A model generated the notes under the pieces. It saw only the letters and a program-made list of their open reading frames with translations. It did no database searches and was not told the DNA's origin. Of a stretch of DNA of 34,076 nt, positions 24,701 through 31,679 are shown in pieces (positions within the stretch are counted from its first letter, which is position 1; each line of letters begins with the position of its first letter). Source of the DNA: Oscillospiraceae bacterium (lineage in GTDB: Bacteria > Bacillota > Clostridia > Oscillospirales > Ruminococcaceae); contig JAFSCM010000037.1 of the NCBI GenBank assembly GCA_017436765.1, positions 1-34,076 on the forward strand, read 5' to 3'. The position numbers and the translations under genes are program-made.

Positions 24701-26025
24701 CAGCTTATGGCTATGTAAAAAAATATCTTGATGAAAGAGGTATTGTCTGCAATAAAGCGGAAGAAAACCGCCTTACTTTAGGCTGTGCAGGGGTTAAGAA
24801 AACCACAGGTCAGCACCCTGGCGGCATGGTTGTTGTTCCAAATACCTATGAAGTATACGACTTCTGTCCTGTTCAGCATCCTGCGGATGACAAGGAGAAA
24901 GGGGTTGTTACAACCCACTTCGAATTCAAATATCTTCACGATACACTTCTGAAACTGGATATTCTCGGGCACGATGTACCTACAATGTACAAGCATCTTG
25001 AAGATCTTACAGGCATTAAAATGGCCGATGTGCCTATGAATGACCCGCAGGTTTATAAAATGCTCACAAGCACAGAGCCTATCGGTGTTACTCCGGAGGA
25101 TATTCAGAGCCAGACGGCCACATTCGGTATACCTGAACTTGGAACAGATTTTGTTCGTCAGATGCTTATTGATGCACAGCCGCAGAGTTTTTCTGACCTG
25201 ATACAGATATCAGGCCTCAGCCACGGCACCGATGTATGGATAGGAAATGCACAGGACCTCATTAAAAGCGGTACCTGTACAATCCGTGATGTTATCGGTA
25301 CCCGTGATGATATTATGCTTACACTTATCAAAAAAGGTGTAGACAAAGCGAAAGCCTTTAAGATTATGGAGATTACCCGTAAAGGAAAAGCAGCAAAAAC
25401 CTTTGATGATGAGCTGGAAAATATGCTTCGCAGTCACGGAGTAGAGGACTGGTATATAGACAGCTGCAAGAAGATAAAATATATGTTCCCTAAGGCTCAC
25501 GCTGTTGCGTATCTTATGGCTGCAATCCGTCTGATGTGGTTCAAGCTGCACAGACCGCTTGAGTTTTATGCAACCATATTCACAGTACGCGGTGACGCAA
25601 TTGACTACGAATCTGCAGTTGGCGGAAGAGCTGTTGCGACCAAAAATCTCAAGGAAATCACACAGCGACTCAAGATTGAAAAGAATGCAAAAGACCTTGA
25701 AAGCCAGACAGCACTGCAGCTTGTATGTGAAATGCTTGCCCGCGGATATGAATTTTTACCTATTGCTTTGGGAAAAAGCAAGGCGAAAAAATATGTTATT
25801 GAAGACGGTAAAATCCGTCTGCCGTATTCATCACTTAAAGGTGTGGGTGAAGCAGCTGCTGAACAGCTGGAAGAAGCCTGCAAAAACGGTGTGGACTTTA
25901 TATCAGTAGAGGATTTCCAGAAATCCAGCGGTGTTTCCAGTGCTGTTATTGATGGTCTGTACAATGCAGGTGCTCTTGGTGATATGCCAAAAGAAAATCA
26001 GATTTCTTTGCTGGGTATGATGTAA
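21724..26025 (+). CDS. polC: DNA polymerase III, PolC-type alpha subunit
   Basis: PolC is the main replicative polymerase of low-GC Gram-positive bacteria. The 1433-residue length is usual. The domains occur in order: N-terminal region; OB fold near residues 220-300; PHP domain from about 318 (VELHLHTKLSAMDA, AITDHGVVQG). The DEDD 3'-5' exonuclease (FDIETTGLTPNTENITEIGAV, from about 412) is inserted in the PHP domain as in all PolC. The polymerase core follows, with SRGSVGSSSIAFF, a Cys4 zinc site (CPSC and CPVC, about residues 900-925), and the catalytic PDIDLNFSGEYQ near 950. The start is GTG at 21724, RBS AGAGGAG. In Bacillus and many Clostridia rimP-nusA follow; here a VOC gene does. Confidence 0.98.
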   Translation: MGNLLLTVYKELQKNNPFAHEYMEVVLEQIQVEKKSSKLTAVIHSSRLLSYAAIEYFAMYMHQKYPRFSIDVTNTFDKESLSEKDFPTLFRLFSESVKTVPSLFFEEAEVDLQDKEITVNVAQGKSFLEAIDFVTLFSDYILYLTGKEYKIKLIQAKEPSKTKVPVYELENKVVKIVEKSKYDDFEIPGLNIKKDSVKVIHGKYQSIKPKEIISIDQALNDTGKVTVWGKVFAVAEQGNFRKIFIYSITDGSNSINLKILLDPNDKNIEKWEGIKPGMHFAVRGDCQMDKYERDFVIMPYDIISFSLQEKKDTAEEKRVELHLHTKLSAMDALVEPGDAVRKAYKYGHRAVAITDHGVVQGFPQAMLECDAIRKENPDADFKVIYGCEGYLVDNTVDIYTGNRADAIADTEFVVFDIETTGLTPNTENITEIGAVLVKGEEVLDEFHTFVDPEKHIPERITELTGITDEMVKGAPSQADAITAFKEFIGDRIIIAHNAASFDVNFIQVVGERLGISFEYEVIDTLPLAQNLLTELKKHKLDIVAEHYNLGNFNHHRATDDAKMLFEILKCMEKDLAEKGITQLNQINAGLSSTQKLPRKSNHIILLCKNKAGLKNLYKLISFGHLKYFFKQPRMPKSEIIAHRDGLIIGSACEAGELYRAVVEGKPHKELLKIASFYDFLEVQPLGNNEYMLREGIVESIEQIKDFNRKIIQLGEELNIPVVATGDVHFMTMEDSKYRAILMAGMGFSDADNQAPLYFRTTDEMLEEFSYLSPEKAFEIVVTNPNLIADMCDKDLRAIPKGTYPPSIDGAEEELRTATYKKLHDIYGENPPAIITERVDKELNSIIKHGYAVLYVIAKKLVQNSEENGYLVGSRGSVGSSSIAFFSSISEVNPLPPHYVCPSCKYSEFDVPEQYLTGFDLPDKTCPVCGAKLHGDGSDIPFETFLGFDGDKEPDIDLNFSGEYQSFAHKYTEDLFGHEYVFKAGTISALQDKTAYGYVKKYLDERGIVCNKAEENRLTLGCAGVKKTTGQHPGGMVVVPNTYEVYDFCPVQHPADDKEKGVVTTHFEFKYLHDTLLKLDILGHDVPTMYKHLEDLTGIKMADVPMNDPQVYKMLTSTEPIGVTPEDIQSQTATFGIPELGTDFVRQMLIDAQPQSFSDLIQISGLSHGTDVWIGNAQDLIKSGTCTIRDVIGTRDDIMLTLIKKGVDKAKAFKIMEITRKGKAAKTFDDELENMLRSHGVEDWYIDSCKKIKYMFPKAHAVAYLMAAIRLMWFKLHRPLEFYATIFTVRGDAIDYESAVGGRAVATKNLKEITQRLKIEKNAKDLESQTALQLVCEMLARGYEFLPIALGKSKAKKYVIEDGKIRLPYSSLKGVGEAAAEQLEEACKNGVDFISVEDFQKSSGVSSAVIDGLYNAGALGDMPKENQISLLGMM

Positions 26026-26034
26026 ATCTTATCA

Positions 26035-26063
26035 TTGACAATAACCTGCAGTTGTGATATGAT
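26035..26063 (+). promoter_or_regulatory. Strong sigma-A promoter for the VOC gene
   Basis: A perfect -35 TTGACA (26035-26040), 17 bases, and TATGAT (26058-26063) with an extended -10 TGA. The transcript should start near 26070, giving an 80-nt leader. Confidence 0.8.
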
Positions 26064-26076
26064 ATAAACCATAAAA

Positions 26077-26091
26077 ACAACCGTTGGTTGT
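26077..26091. promoter_or_regulatory. Palindrome just downstream of the VOC promoter (candidate operator)
   Basis: ACAACC, GTT, GGTTGT: a perfect 6-bp inverted repeat about +7 to +21 from the predicted start. This is where a repressor would block transcription. A short RNA hairpin is also possible but has a 3-nt loop. Confidence 0.45.
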
Positions 26092-26150
26092 AAATGCTGC
26101 TGATTGCAAGTTAAAAGTATTTATTTTACCGGTTTATGTGAGGTTATGGT

Positions 26151-26549
26151 ATGAAACTTGATGGTTTTGGATTGTTTGTCAACGATATGCCGACAATGGT
26201 GCGTTTTTACAGAGATGTTCTCGGATTTGAAATTAAAGAGGACGAAAATGCAAAGAATGTGTATCTCGTAAAGGATGGAACACTGTTCCTGCTATACAGG
26301 CGCAGTGACTTTGAAAAGATGACCGGTAGAAAATATGAATATATTAAAGGATTTAATGGTCATTTTGAAATAGCCTTGGATGTTGAAACATTTGATGATG
26401 TTGATACAGAATATGAAAAGGCAATAGCAAAAGGCGCACAATCTGTATTGGAGCCTACAACAGAACCATGGGGACAGAGAACATGCTATATAGCAGACCC
26501 CGAAGGAAATCTGATAGAAATAGGTTCATTTGGCAATTCTGCAGAATAG
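26151..26549 (+). CDS. VOC-fold (glyoxalase/bleomycin resistance-like) protein
   Basis: This 132-residue single-domain protein has the vicinal oxygen chelate fold made of two beta-alpha-beta-beta-beta units: FGLFVNDMPTMVRFYRDVLGFEI, then HFEIALDVETFDDVDTEYEKA and YIADPEGNLIEIGSF. The family includes glyoxalases, dioxygenases, thiol transferases and drug-binding proteins; these look alike at sequence level. Likely metal or ligand positions include His at the start of unit two and Glu in NLIEIG. The start is ATG at 26151, RBS GTGAGG. It is monocistronic behind a strong promoter and a palindrome, so it may be inducible. Confidence 0.85.
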   Translation: MKLDGFGLFVNDMPTMVRFYRDVLGFEIKEDENAKNVYLVKDGTLFLLYRRSDFEKMTGRKYEYIKGFNGHFEIALDVETFDDVDTEYEKAIAKGAQSVLEPTTEPWGQRTCYIADPEGNLIEIGSFGNSAE

Positions 26550-26560
26550 ATAGATACAAT

Positions 26561-26600
26561 AAAACGCATAGAAAGAGTATTTACTCAATCTATGCGTTTT
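26561..26600. terminator. Terminator between VOC and RluA-family genes
   Basis: A perfect 12-bp inverted repeat, AAAACGCATAGA (26561-26572) and TCTATGCGTTTT (26589-26600), has a second palindrome inside its loop. A T-rich tail follows on the plus strand; the minus side is weaker. Confidence 0.85.
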
Positions 26601-26604
26601 GTTT

Positions 26605-27546
26605 TTATTGCTTTTCAAACCAGCTTTTTACAAAGCTTTCTTTAAGTTCAAATTCCTTGTCAGAAAGATAAGACAAACTGTTTTTATCCGGAATATCTTT
26701 AAAAATAACCTTATATGCACAGAGCAGTTGACTTTTAAGGCCTTTATACGCAATTCCATATTTTTTATCGCCGATAATACCTGCACCAAGATAAGCAAGA
26801 TGGGCCCTTATCTGATGTGTTCTACCCGTAACAAGGGTACATTCAATAAGATTAATATTGTTTTTGGTATTCAAGGTTTTGAATACGGTAATTATGTCTT
26901 TGCTTTCACTGCTTATTGATTTTGGAGTAACAGTAACTTTTTTTGTCTGCTTGTCACGGGTCAGGAAAGCGGTATAATTACCGTTGACAGGTTTATTTGT
27001 TACAGCAAGATATTTCTTTTCAAGCAGATCTTCTCTGATAATTTCATTCATATCAGCCAGAGATCTGTAATTTTTGGCAGCGATTACTATACCTTCGGTG
27101 CCCTGGTCAATCCTGTTGCACAAGGCTGGTGTAAAGCTGTTTTCCTTTGCAGATAAATATTCACCTTTAAATTCAAGGTAAGATATTACAATATCAATCA
27201 GATTGTCCTCGTTTTTATTGTCAGAATGGCATAAAAGCCCCTGAGGTTTATATACAAGAAGAACATTTTCGTCTTCGAATACTATTTTTAGCTGATGATT
27301 ATATTTTTTTTGTACAGTTTCGTTTTTAACAGATGTTTCTGCAAAAAACTCATCATTGATATACAGTTCAATAAGGTCACCGCAGTTTATACGGTAATCA
27401 GCATCCTGTTTTTTGCCGTTTACCTTTATTCTTTTGTTGCGGAAACTTTTGTAAAGCATGCTTTTGGGCATTGCGGGACACAGCTTTTCACAGAAACGGC
27501 TCAGTCTTACGCCATCATCATTTGGGGTAGCAGTAAAGCTTTTCAT
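26605..27546 (-). CDS. RluA-family pseudouridine synthase
   Basis: These enzymes convert uridine to pseudouridine in rRNA or tRNA. The ~313-residue protein has an N-terminal S4-like RNA-binding domain (about residues 12-70, with KRIKVNGKKQDADYRINCGDLIEL). The catalytic domain follows. The active-site segment reads NRIDQGTEG where most relatives have HRLDxxTSG; the essential Asp and the preceding Arg are kept, the His is replaced by Asn. KYLAV, TGRTHQIRAHLAYLG and IIGDKKYG are typical. I take ATG at 27546, 6 bases from AGGT, over an adjacent TTG. The exact target RNA is unknown. Confidence 0.92.
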   Translation of the reverse strand: MKSFTATPNDDGVRLSRFCEKLCPAMPKSMLYKSFRNKRIKVNGKKQDADYRINCGDLIELYINDEFFAETSVKNETVQKKYNHQLKIVFEDENVLLVYKPQGLLCHSDNKNEDNLIDIVISYLEFKGEYLSAKENSFTPALCNRIDQGTEGIVIAAKNYRSLADMNEIIREDLLEKKYLAVTNKPVNGNYTAFLTRDKQTKKVTVTPKSISSESKDIITVFKTLNTKNNINLIECTLVTGRTHQIRAHLAYLGAGIIGDKKYGIAYKGLKSQLLCAYKVIFKDIPDKNSLSYLSDKEFELKESFVKSWFEKQ

Positions 27547-27566
27547 CAATATACCTACTTTTCATT

Positions 27567-27595
27567 TTGTCAAATATATTATATACTGTTATAAG
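27567..27595 (+). promoter_or_regulatory. Candidate promoter for radC
   Basis: TTGTCA (27567-27572), 17 bases, TATAAG (27590-27595). The region is very AT-rich and a minus-strand TATAAT also lies here, so assignment is loose. Confidence 0.4.
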
Positions 27596-27646
27596 TATAC
27601 AATATTTTAAAGTATGAGTAAACAGGATTCAAAGGAATAAACATTA

Positions 27647-28333
27647 ATGAATTTACACGAAGGCCATAGACAGAGACTTAAAGACAGATTTATCAGAAAT
27701 GGTCTGTCCGGTTTTGAAGATCATAACATTCTGGAACTTCTGCTTTTCTTTTCAGTTCCACGCAACGACACAAACGAAATAGGTCACAGGCTTTTACAGC
27801 GTTTTGGCAGTATATCAAATGTATTTGATGCCCCGGTTGAAGAATTGTGTAAGGTTGAGGGTATTGGTATGCACAGTGCTGTGCTTATAAAGCTTATTCC
27901 TGAACTTTGCAGCATATACAATATTGATAAAACGGAAAATATAGAAATCGTCAACACCACAAATGCGGCAGGCAGATTTTTTGTTCCGAGATTTATGGGA
28001 AAGAATGATGAAGAAGTTCATGTTCTGCTGCTTGATGACAAGAAGAAAATAATCAAAAGTGAAATGATTTCAAAAGGAACCGTAAATGCAAGTGCGGTTT
28101 CCGTCAGAAAAATTGTTTCCCTTGCGGTGAACAGCAACGCAACAGGTGTTATTCTGGCTCATAATCACCCGGGTGGGGTGGCTCTTCCTTCCTCCAATGA
28201 TATTGTAGTTACAAAACGTATTTATACAGCTCTTAAACTTATGGAAATCAATCTCTGTGACCATATTATTGTTGCAGGTGATGATTTTGTATCTATGCAG
28301 GATAGCGGTATTTTTGCAGATTTTGATTATTGA
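27647..28333 (+). CDS. radC: RadC/YsxA family JAMM-domain protein
   Basis: RadC proteins were once linked to DNA repair but this is disputed; the true role is unknown. The 228-residue protein has an N-terminal helix-hairpin-helix-like part (LHEGHRQRLKDRFI, LCKVEGIGMHSAVLIKLI) and a C-terminal JAMM metalloprotease fold with the HNHPGG motif, followed by PSSNDIVVTKR. The pattern matches the zinc-binding HxHPxGxxxPSxxD of the family. The start is ATG at 27647. It overlaps the next gene by 4 bases if that gene uses TTG at 28330, which suggests coupling. Confidence 0.94.
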   Translation: MNLHEGHRQRLKDRFIRNGLSGFEDHNILELLLFFSVPRNDTNEIGHRLLQRFGSISNVFDAPVEELCKVEGIGMHSAVLIKLIPELCSIYNIDKTENIEIVNTTNAAGRFFVPRFMGKNDEEVHVLLLDDKKKIIKSEMISKGTVNASAVSVRKIVSLAVNSNATGVILAHNHPGGVALPSSNDIVVTKRIYTALKLMEINLCDHIIVAGDDFVSMQDSGIFADFDY

Positions 28334-29040
28334 AACAATGTATTATGATAAAGAAGTTCGTTAAATTTGTTTTTTCAATAGTGTTTGTTACAGTTGCTGC
28401 AACAGGCATCTATTTTGCCGATTTATATAATATTATACCCGAAATAGTCTGCTATGCAGATGATTTTGGTATAGAAACGGTGAAAAGCACAACAGATTTT
28501 AATAATAACGGTATTGATGATTATACAGATTTTCTCACAGGGGCACGCGCCGATGCAGAAAATCATCCGAAATATGACAGCAGATACTGGGCAGAGGGGT
28601 ATCCTCCGGAAGATATAGGTGTATGTACCGATGTTGTGTGGAGAGCTTTCAGAAATGCCGGTTATTCCCTGAGGGATATGGTTGACAGGGATATACAGCT
28701 GAGGCCTGAATGTTACCCCCATATAACCAAACGAGACAGCAATATTGATTTTCGCAGGGTTGTCAACCTACGGGTGTTTTTTGAAGAACACGCACAAAAG
28801 CTTACATTGGATACAGACGATATTTCCCAATGGCAGCCTGGAGATATTGTTATATTTGAAAATAATAAGCATATAGGCATAGTATCGGATAAACGCAACA
28901 GAGAAGGGCATACTTACATAATCCATAATGGCGGACAGCCCAAAAGGGAAGAAGATTATTTTGAAAGAGGAAGTGTAACAGGCCATTACAGGTTTAATGC
29001 ATCTGCCGCTGATAAAGATATTTTGATAAAATGGAATTGA
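28330..29040 (+). CDS. DUF1287 (YijF-like) secreted or membrane-anchored protein
   Basis: This ~236-residue protein has an N-terminal hydrophobic segment (about residues 8-30) that is a signal peptide or anchor. A DUF1287 domain follows: YPPEDIGVCTDVVWRAFRNAG, a YPH-containing stretch, IDFRRVVNLRVFFE, WQPGDIVIFENNKHIGIVSD, and HNGG with a C-terminal GHYRF. The Cys in CTDVV and the His in KHIG suggest a cysteine-peptidase-like (NlpC/P60-like) active site outside the cytoplasm. The start is uncertain: TTG 28330 overlaps the radC stop, and ATG 28345 is the alternative; neither has a clear ribosome site, so coupling to radC is likely. No substrate is known. Confidence 0.85.
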   Translation: MKQCIMIKKFVKFVFSIVFVTVAATGIYFADLYNIIPEIVCYADDFGIETVKSTTDFNNNGIDDYTDFLTGARADAENHPKYDSRYWAEGYPPEDIGVCTDVVWRAFRNAGYSLRDMVDRDIQLRPECYPHITKRDSNIDFRRVVNLRVFFEEHAQKLTLDTDDISQWQPGDIVIFENNKHIGIVSDKRNREGHTYIIHNGGQPKREEDYFERGSVTGHYRFNASAADKDILIKWN

Positions 29041-29046
29041 TACAGG

Positions 29047-29080
29047 AAAAAAGCGGACTTTTTAGTAAGTCCGCTTTTTT
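29047..29080. terminator. Bidirectional terminator between DUF1287 and AGCS genes
   Basis: A perfect 14-bp inverted repeat, AAAAAAGCGGACTT (29047-29060) and AAGTCCGCTTTTTT (29067-29080), has a 6-nt loop. T runs are present on both strands. Confidence 0.93.
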
Positions 29081-29095
29081 CATTAAGGAAGTTTA

Positions 29096-30478
29096 TTATC
29101 TGTGTCCTGTTTTTTCAGAATAATCATCAAGGCATTTTATTGCCTGTCCGCTCATAGGTATAATTGCAAGCATATTGAAAACCGTCATAAGAGCAATACC
29201 TATATCACCCAGGTCCCATACAAAAGTATATGTTGCAAGCCCGCCGATAAACAGCATAACAAGTGCTACAATTTTAAATATGGTCTGGGATTTCCAGCTG
29301 TCACCAAACAGATATGCTACATTGGAACGGGCGTAGAAAAGAATACCGATAAATGTTGAAAAACAGAAAAGCCAGAGTGTTATTGCTGTAAATACTGCAC
29401 CTGCATATCCGAAATGATATCTCATAGCTTCCTGCAGAAGGTCCATACCTGTAAAACCTGCAGTTATTTCCTGTGGAGCAAGCAGCATAATGAATGCTGT
29501 ACAGCTGCATATGACAATTGTATCTATGATTACACCAAAAGCCTGGAACAGACCGGCCTTTGCAGGATGATCAACATCGGCAGCAGCTGCCGCACATGGA
29601 GCAGAACCGGAGCCTGCTTCGTTGGAAAAAAGTCCGCGTTTTACACCGTTCATCAGGGCTGCACCAAAACCGCCTGCAGCAACCTGACGGATACCGAATG
29701 CTTCTTCAAAGATACGGACAAATACTTCAGGCAAAAGAGAGAAATTTCTGATTATGACAAATACAGAAATACCGAAATAAAATATCGCCATAACCGGCAC
29801 AACAATATCAAGAACCTTCACTGTTGTATTTTTGCGTAAAACTATAAATGCGGAAATAACAACAAGGATAACAGTGGAAACAATGGGGGGGATATTGAAA
29901 GCGTTTTTAAAGGAAGATGAAACAGAATTACTGATAACCTGACTTACGCCACACCAGCATAAAAGGCCTGAAAGAGCGAACAGAACAGCAATTATATTAT
30001 GTCGTTTTCCTTTTTTATCAAAGAAATTATGGATATAATATGCAGGTCCGCCACGATAACCGCCGTAAAGAGGATCTTTCTGCTTGTGAATCTGGGCAAG
30101 AGATGCTTCGGCAAAAGCTGTGGAAGAACCGATAAGTGCTGTTATCCACATCCAGAAAACTGCACCTGCACCGCCGGCAGATACTGCAGCTACTACACCA
30201 ACCATATTGCCCATACCAACCCTTGTGGCGGTGGCAACTATAAGAGACTGAACACCTGAAACCGAACTTTTTTCTTTGCCGGTATTTTTTTCAAGAGAAA
30301 TGCGTATCATTTCAGGGAACATGCGAACAGGAAGAAATTTTGTTCTCACAGTAAAGAAAATACCTGCAGGAATAAGAATAAGAACAAGCAGGGATATTCC
30401 CAGCTGTGACCCGTTTGGCAGTGGAAGATAAAACAAATCTCCCCAGAACAAGTTGTAAACAAAAGAAATAAATTGCAT
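29096..30478 (-). CDS. Sodium:alanine (AGCS) symporter family protein
   Basis: AGCS proteins (AlsT, DagA) take up alanine, glycine or glutamine with sodium. The 460-residue protein has about ten to eleven membrane helices. Family motifs are RVGMGNMVGVVAAVSAGGAGAVFWMWI, FAEASLAQIHK, YGGYRGGPAYYIHNFF, KRGLFSNEAGSGSAPCAAAAA with the conserved NEAGxGS, and WLFCFSTFIGILFYARSN. The start is ATG at 30478, 8 bases from AAGAGGT. It diverges from a LysR regulator 109 bases away and shares a palindrome with it, so that regulator probably controls it. The amino acid carried cannot be told from sequence. Confidence 0.94.
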   Translation of the reverse strand: MQFISFVYNLFWGDLFYLPLPNGSQLGISLLVLILIPAGIFFTVRTKFLPVRMFPEMIRISLEKNTGKEKSSVSGVQSLIVATATRVGMGNMVGVVAAVSAGGAGAVFWMWITALIGSSTAFAEASLAQIHKQKDPLYGGYRGGPAYYIHNFFDKKGKRHNIIAVLFALSGLLCWCGVSQVISNSVSSSFKNAFNIPPIVSTVILVVISAFIVLRKNTTVKVLDIVVPVMAIFYFGISVFVIIRNFSLLPEVFVRIFEEAFGIRQVAAGGFGAALMNGVKRGLFSNEAGSGSAPCAAAAADVDHPAKAGLFQAFGVIIDTIVICSCTAFIMLLAPQEITAGFTGMDLLQEAMRYHFGYAGAVFTAITLWLFCFSTFIGILFYARSNVAYLFGDSWKSQTIFKIVALVMLFIGGLATYTFVWDLGDIGIALMTVFNMLAIIPMSGQAIKCLDDYSEKTGHR

Positions 30479-30491
30479 TACAGTATACCTC

Positions 30492-30519
30492 TTGACTTAA
30501 TATGGGTTAAGTATATAAT
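30492..30519 (+). promoter_or_regulatory. Candidate promoter for the LysR-type gene
   Basis: TTGACT (30492-30497), 16 bases, TATAAT (30514-30519). Confidence 0.6.
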
Positions 30520-30538
30520 ACAAATGTGCATTTGTAAA
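30510..30538 (-). promoter_or_regulatory. Candidate promoter for the AGCS symporter
   Basis: On the minus strand: TTTACA (30538-30533), 17 bases, TATACT (30515-30510). Its -10 overlaps that of the divergent LysR promoter. Confidence 0.6.
30520..30535. promoter_or_regulatory. 16-bp palindrome shared by two divergent promoters (LysR-type operator candidate)
   Basis: ACAAATGTGCATTTGT is a perfect inverted repeat. It lies in the spacer and -35 of the AGCS promoter and directly after the -10 of the LysR promoter. A second, looser repeat, CTTAA and TTAAG with 6 bases between them, lies at 30496-30511. Confidence 0.6.
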
Positions 30539-30587
30539 ATTTATTGTTTTTATCAAAACTATTAAAAAATTAAATCGAAGGTGTAGT

Positions 30588-31469
30588 ATGGATTTACAGA
30601 GTTTAAATATATTTGTGCAGGCTGCAGAGCTGAACAGTTTCACAAAAGCAGGGGAATTGCTGGGTTACTCACAGCCGACTGTTTCTTTTCAGATAAAACA
30701 GCTTGAAAAAGAGCTTGGTGTTCAGCTGTTTGACCGTATCGGACATACAATAAACCTGACAGATGCAGGCAGGAAAACCCTTATGTATGCACAGCAGATG
30801 ATACATATTTCCAGAGAAATGCTTACAGTGGAAGATAAAGACATCAGTGGCAAAGTAAGGATTGCTATGGCAGATTCATTGTGTTCACCGCTGATTGCGG
30901 ACAGCTTTTCTTACTTCAGAAGCAAATACCCCAACATCAGTTTTGAAATCAAAACGGCAGGAACAGGCGACCTTTTTAAACTGCTGGACCATAATGAAGC
31001 GGATATTGTATGTACACTTGATACACCTATCTACAATACACTGTATAAGATTGTCAGTGAAGAAAAGATAGGTGTACACTTTATCGTTTCAAAAAACAGT
31101 GAACTTGCCGGTAAAGAAATTCTGACAATCAGCGAACTTACATCCCAGCCGTTTATGCTTACAGAAAAGGGAATGAGTTATCGCCGCCTTCTGGATGAAT
31201 ATATGGCAAGACATTCCGCAGAAATATTTCCTGTACTGGAAATAAGCAGCCCTGAGATTATCTGCAGGCTTGTTGAAGATAATCAGGGTATATCATTTCT
31301 GCCCGATTATGTTACGGAAAATGCTGTAAAAGAGGGTAAAATTGTCCGCCTTGAGGCAGAAGGTTACAGCGGAGAAGTATGGAAGCAGATTATATATCAC
31401 AGAGATAAATGGGTTTCGGAAGCTATGAAGGTAACGATGGAACATTTATCATCGGTTATGCTTGTTTGA
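30588..31469 (+). CDS. LysR-family transcriptional regulator
   Basis: The 293-residue length is typical. The N-terminal winged helix-turn-helix (residues 1-60) reads FVQAAELNSFTKAGELLGYSQPTVSFQIKQLEKELG, then QLFDRIGHTINLTDAGR. A linker helix (TLMYAQQMI) leads to a periplasmic-binding-like effector domain of two lobes (GKVRIAMADSL, and FIVSKNSELAGKEIL). The start is ATG at 30588, RBS GAAGGTG. It is divergent from the AGCS symporter; LysR regulators usually control such neighbours and repress themselves. The effector is probably related to the transported amino acid, but this is inference. Confidence 0.95.
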   Translation: MDLQSLNIFVQAAELNSFTKAGELLGYSQPTVSFQIKQLEKELGVQLFDRIGHTINLTDAGRKTLMYAQQMIHISREMLTVEDKDISGKVRIAMADSLCSPLIADSFSYFRSKYPNISFEIKTAGTGDLFKLLDHNEADIVCTLDTPIYNTLYKIVSEEKIGVHFIVSKNSELAGKEILTISELTSQPFMLTEKGMSYRRLLDEYMARHSAEIFPVLEISSPEIICRLVEDNQGISFLPDYVTENAVKEGKIVRLEAEGYSGEVWKQIIYHRDKWVSEAMKVTMEHLSSVMLV

Positions 31470-31475
31470 TAAAAC

Positions 31476-31526
31476 AAGGAACACATAAAGTTTTCCTGCG
31501 CGGAAAGCCTTATGTGTTCCTTTTGA
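31476..31526 (+). terminator. Terminator after the LysR-type gene
   Basis: A perfect 13-bp outer stem (31476-31488 with 31510-31522) has an inner TTTCC/GGAAA stem and a T-rich end. Confidence 0.88.
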
Positions 31527-31589
31527 TTTTGCGGCATATAATGCAGTTAAAAAATGGATTTCAATGTATGAAAAATATATGGTAAGATG

Positions 31590-31618
31590 TTTCAATTTTA
31601 ATATATTTATGATATAAT
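31590..31618 (+). promoter_or_regulatory. Candidate promoter for uvrB-uvrA
   Basis: TATAAT (31613-31618) has an extended -10 TGA in front; the -35 (TTTCAA, 31590-31595) is weak. I see no clear LexA-type (GAACnnnnGTTC-like) box between it and uvrB. Confidence 0.5.
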
Positions 31619-31679
31619 AAATATTTAGAAAATTTGATGATATACTGTTTATACATACATTTTCAAAGGAGGGCAGCAG

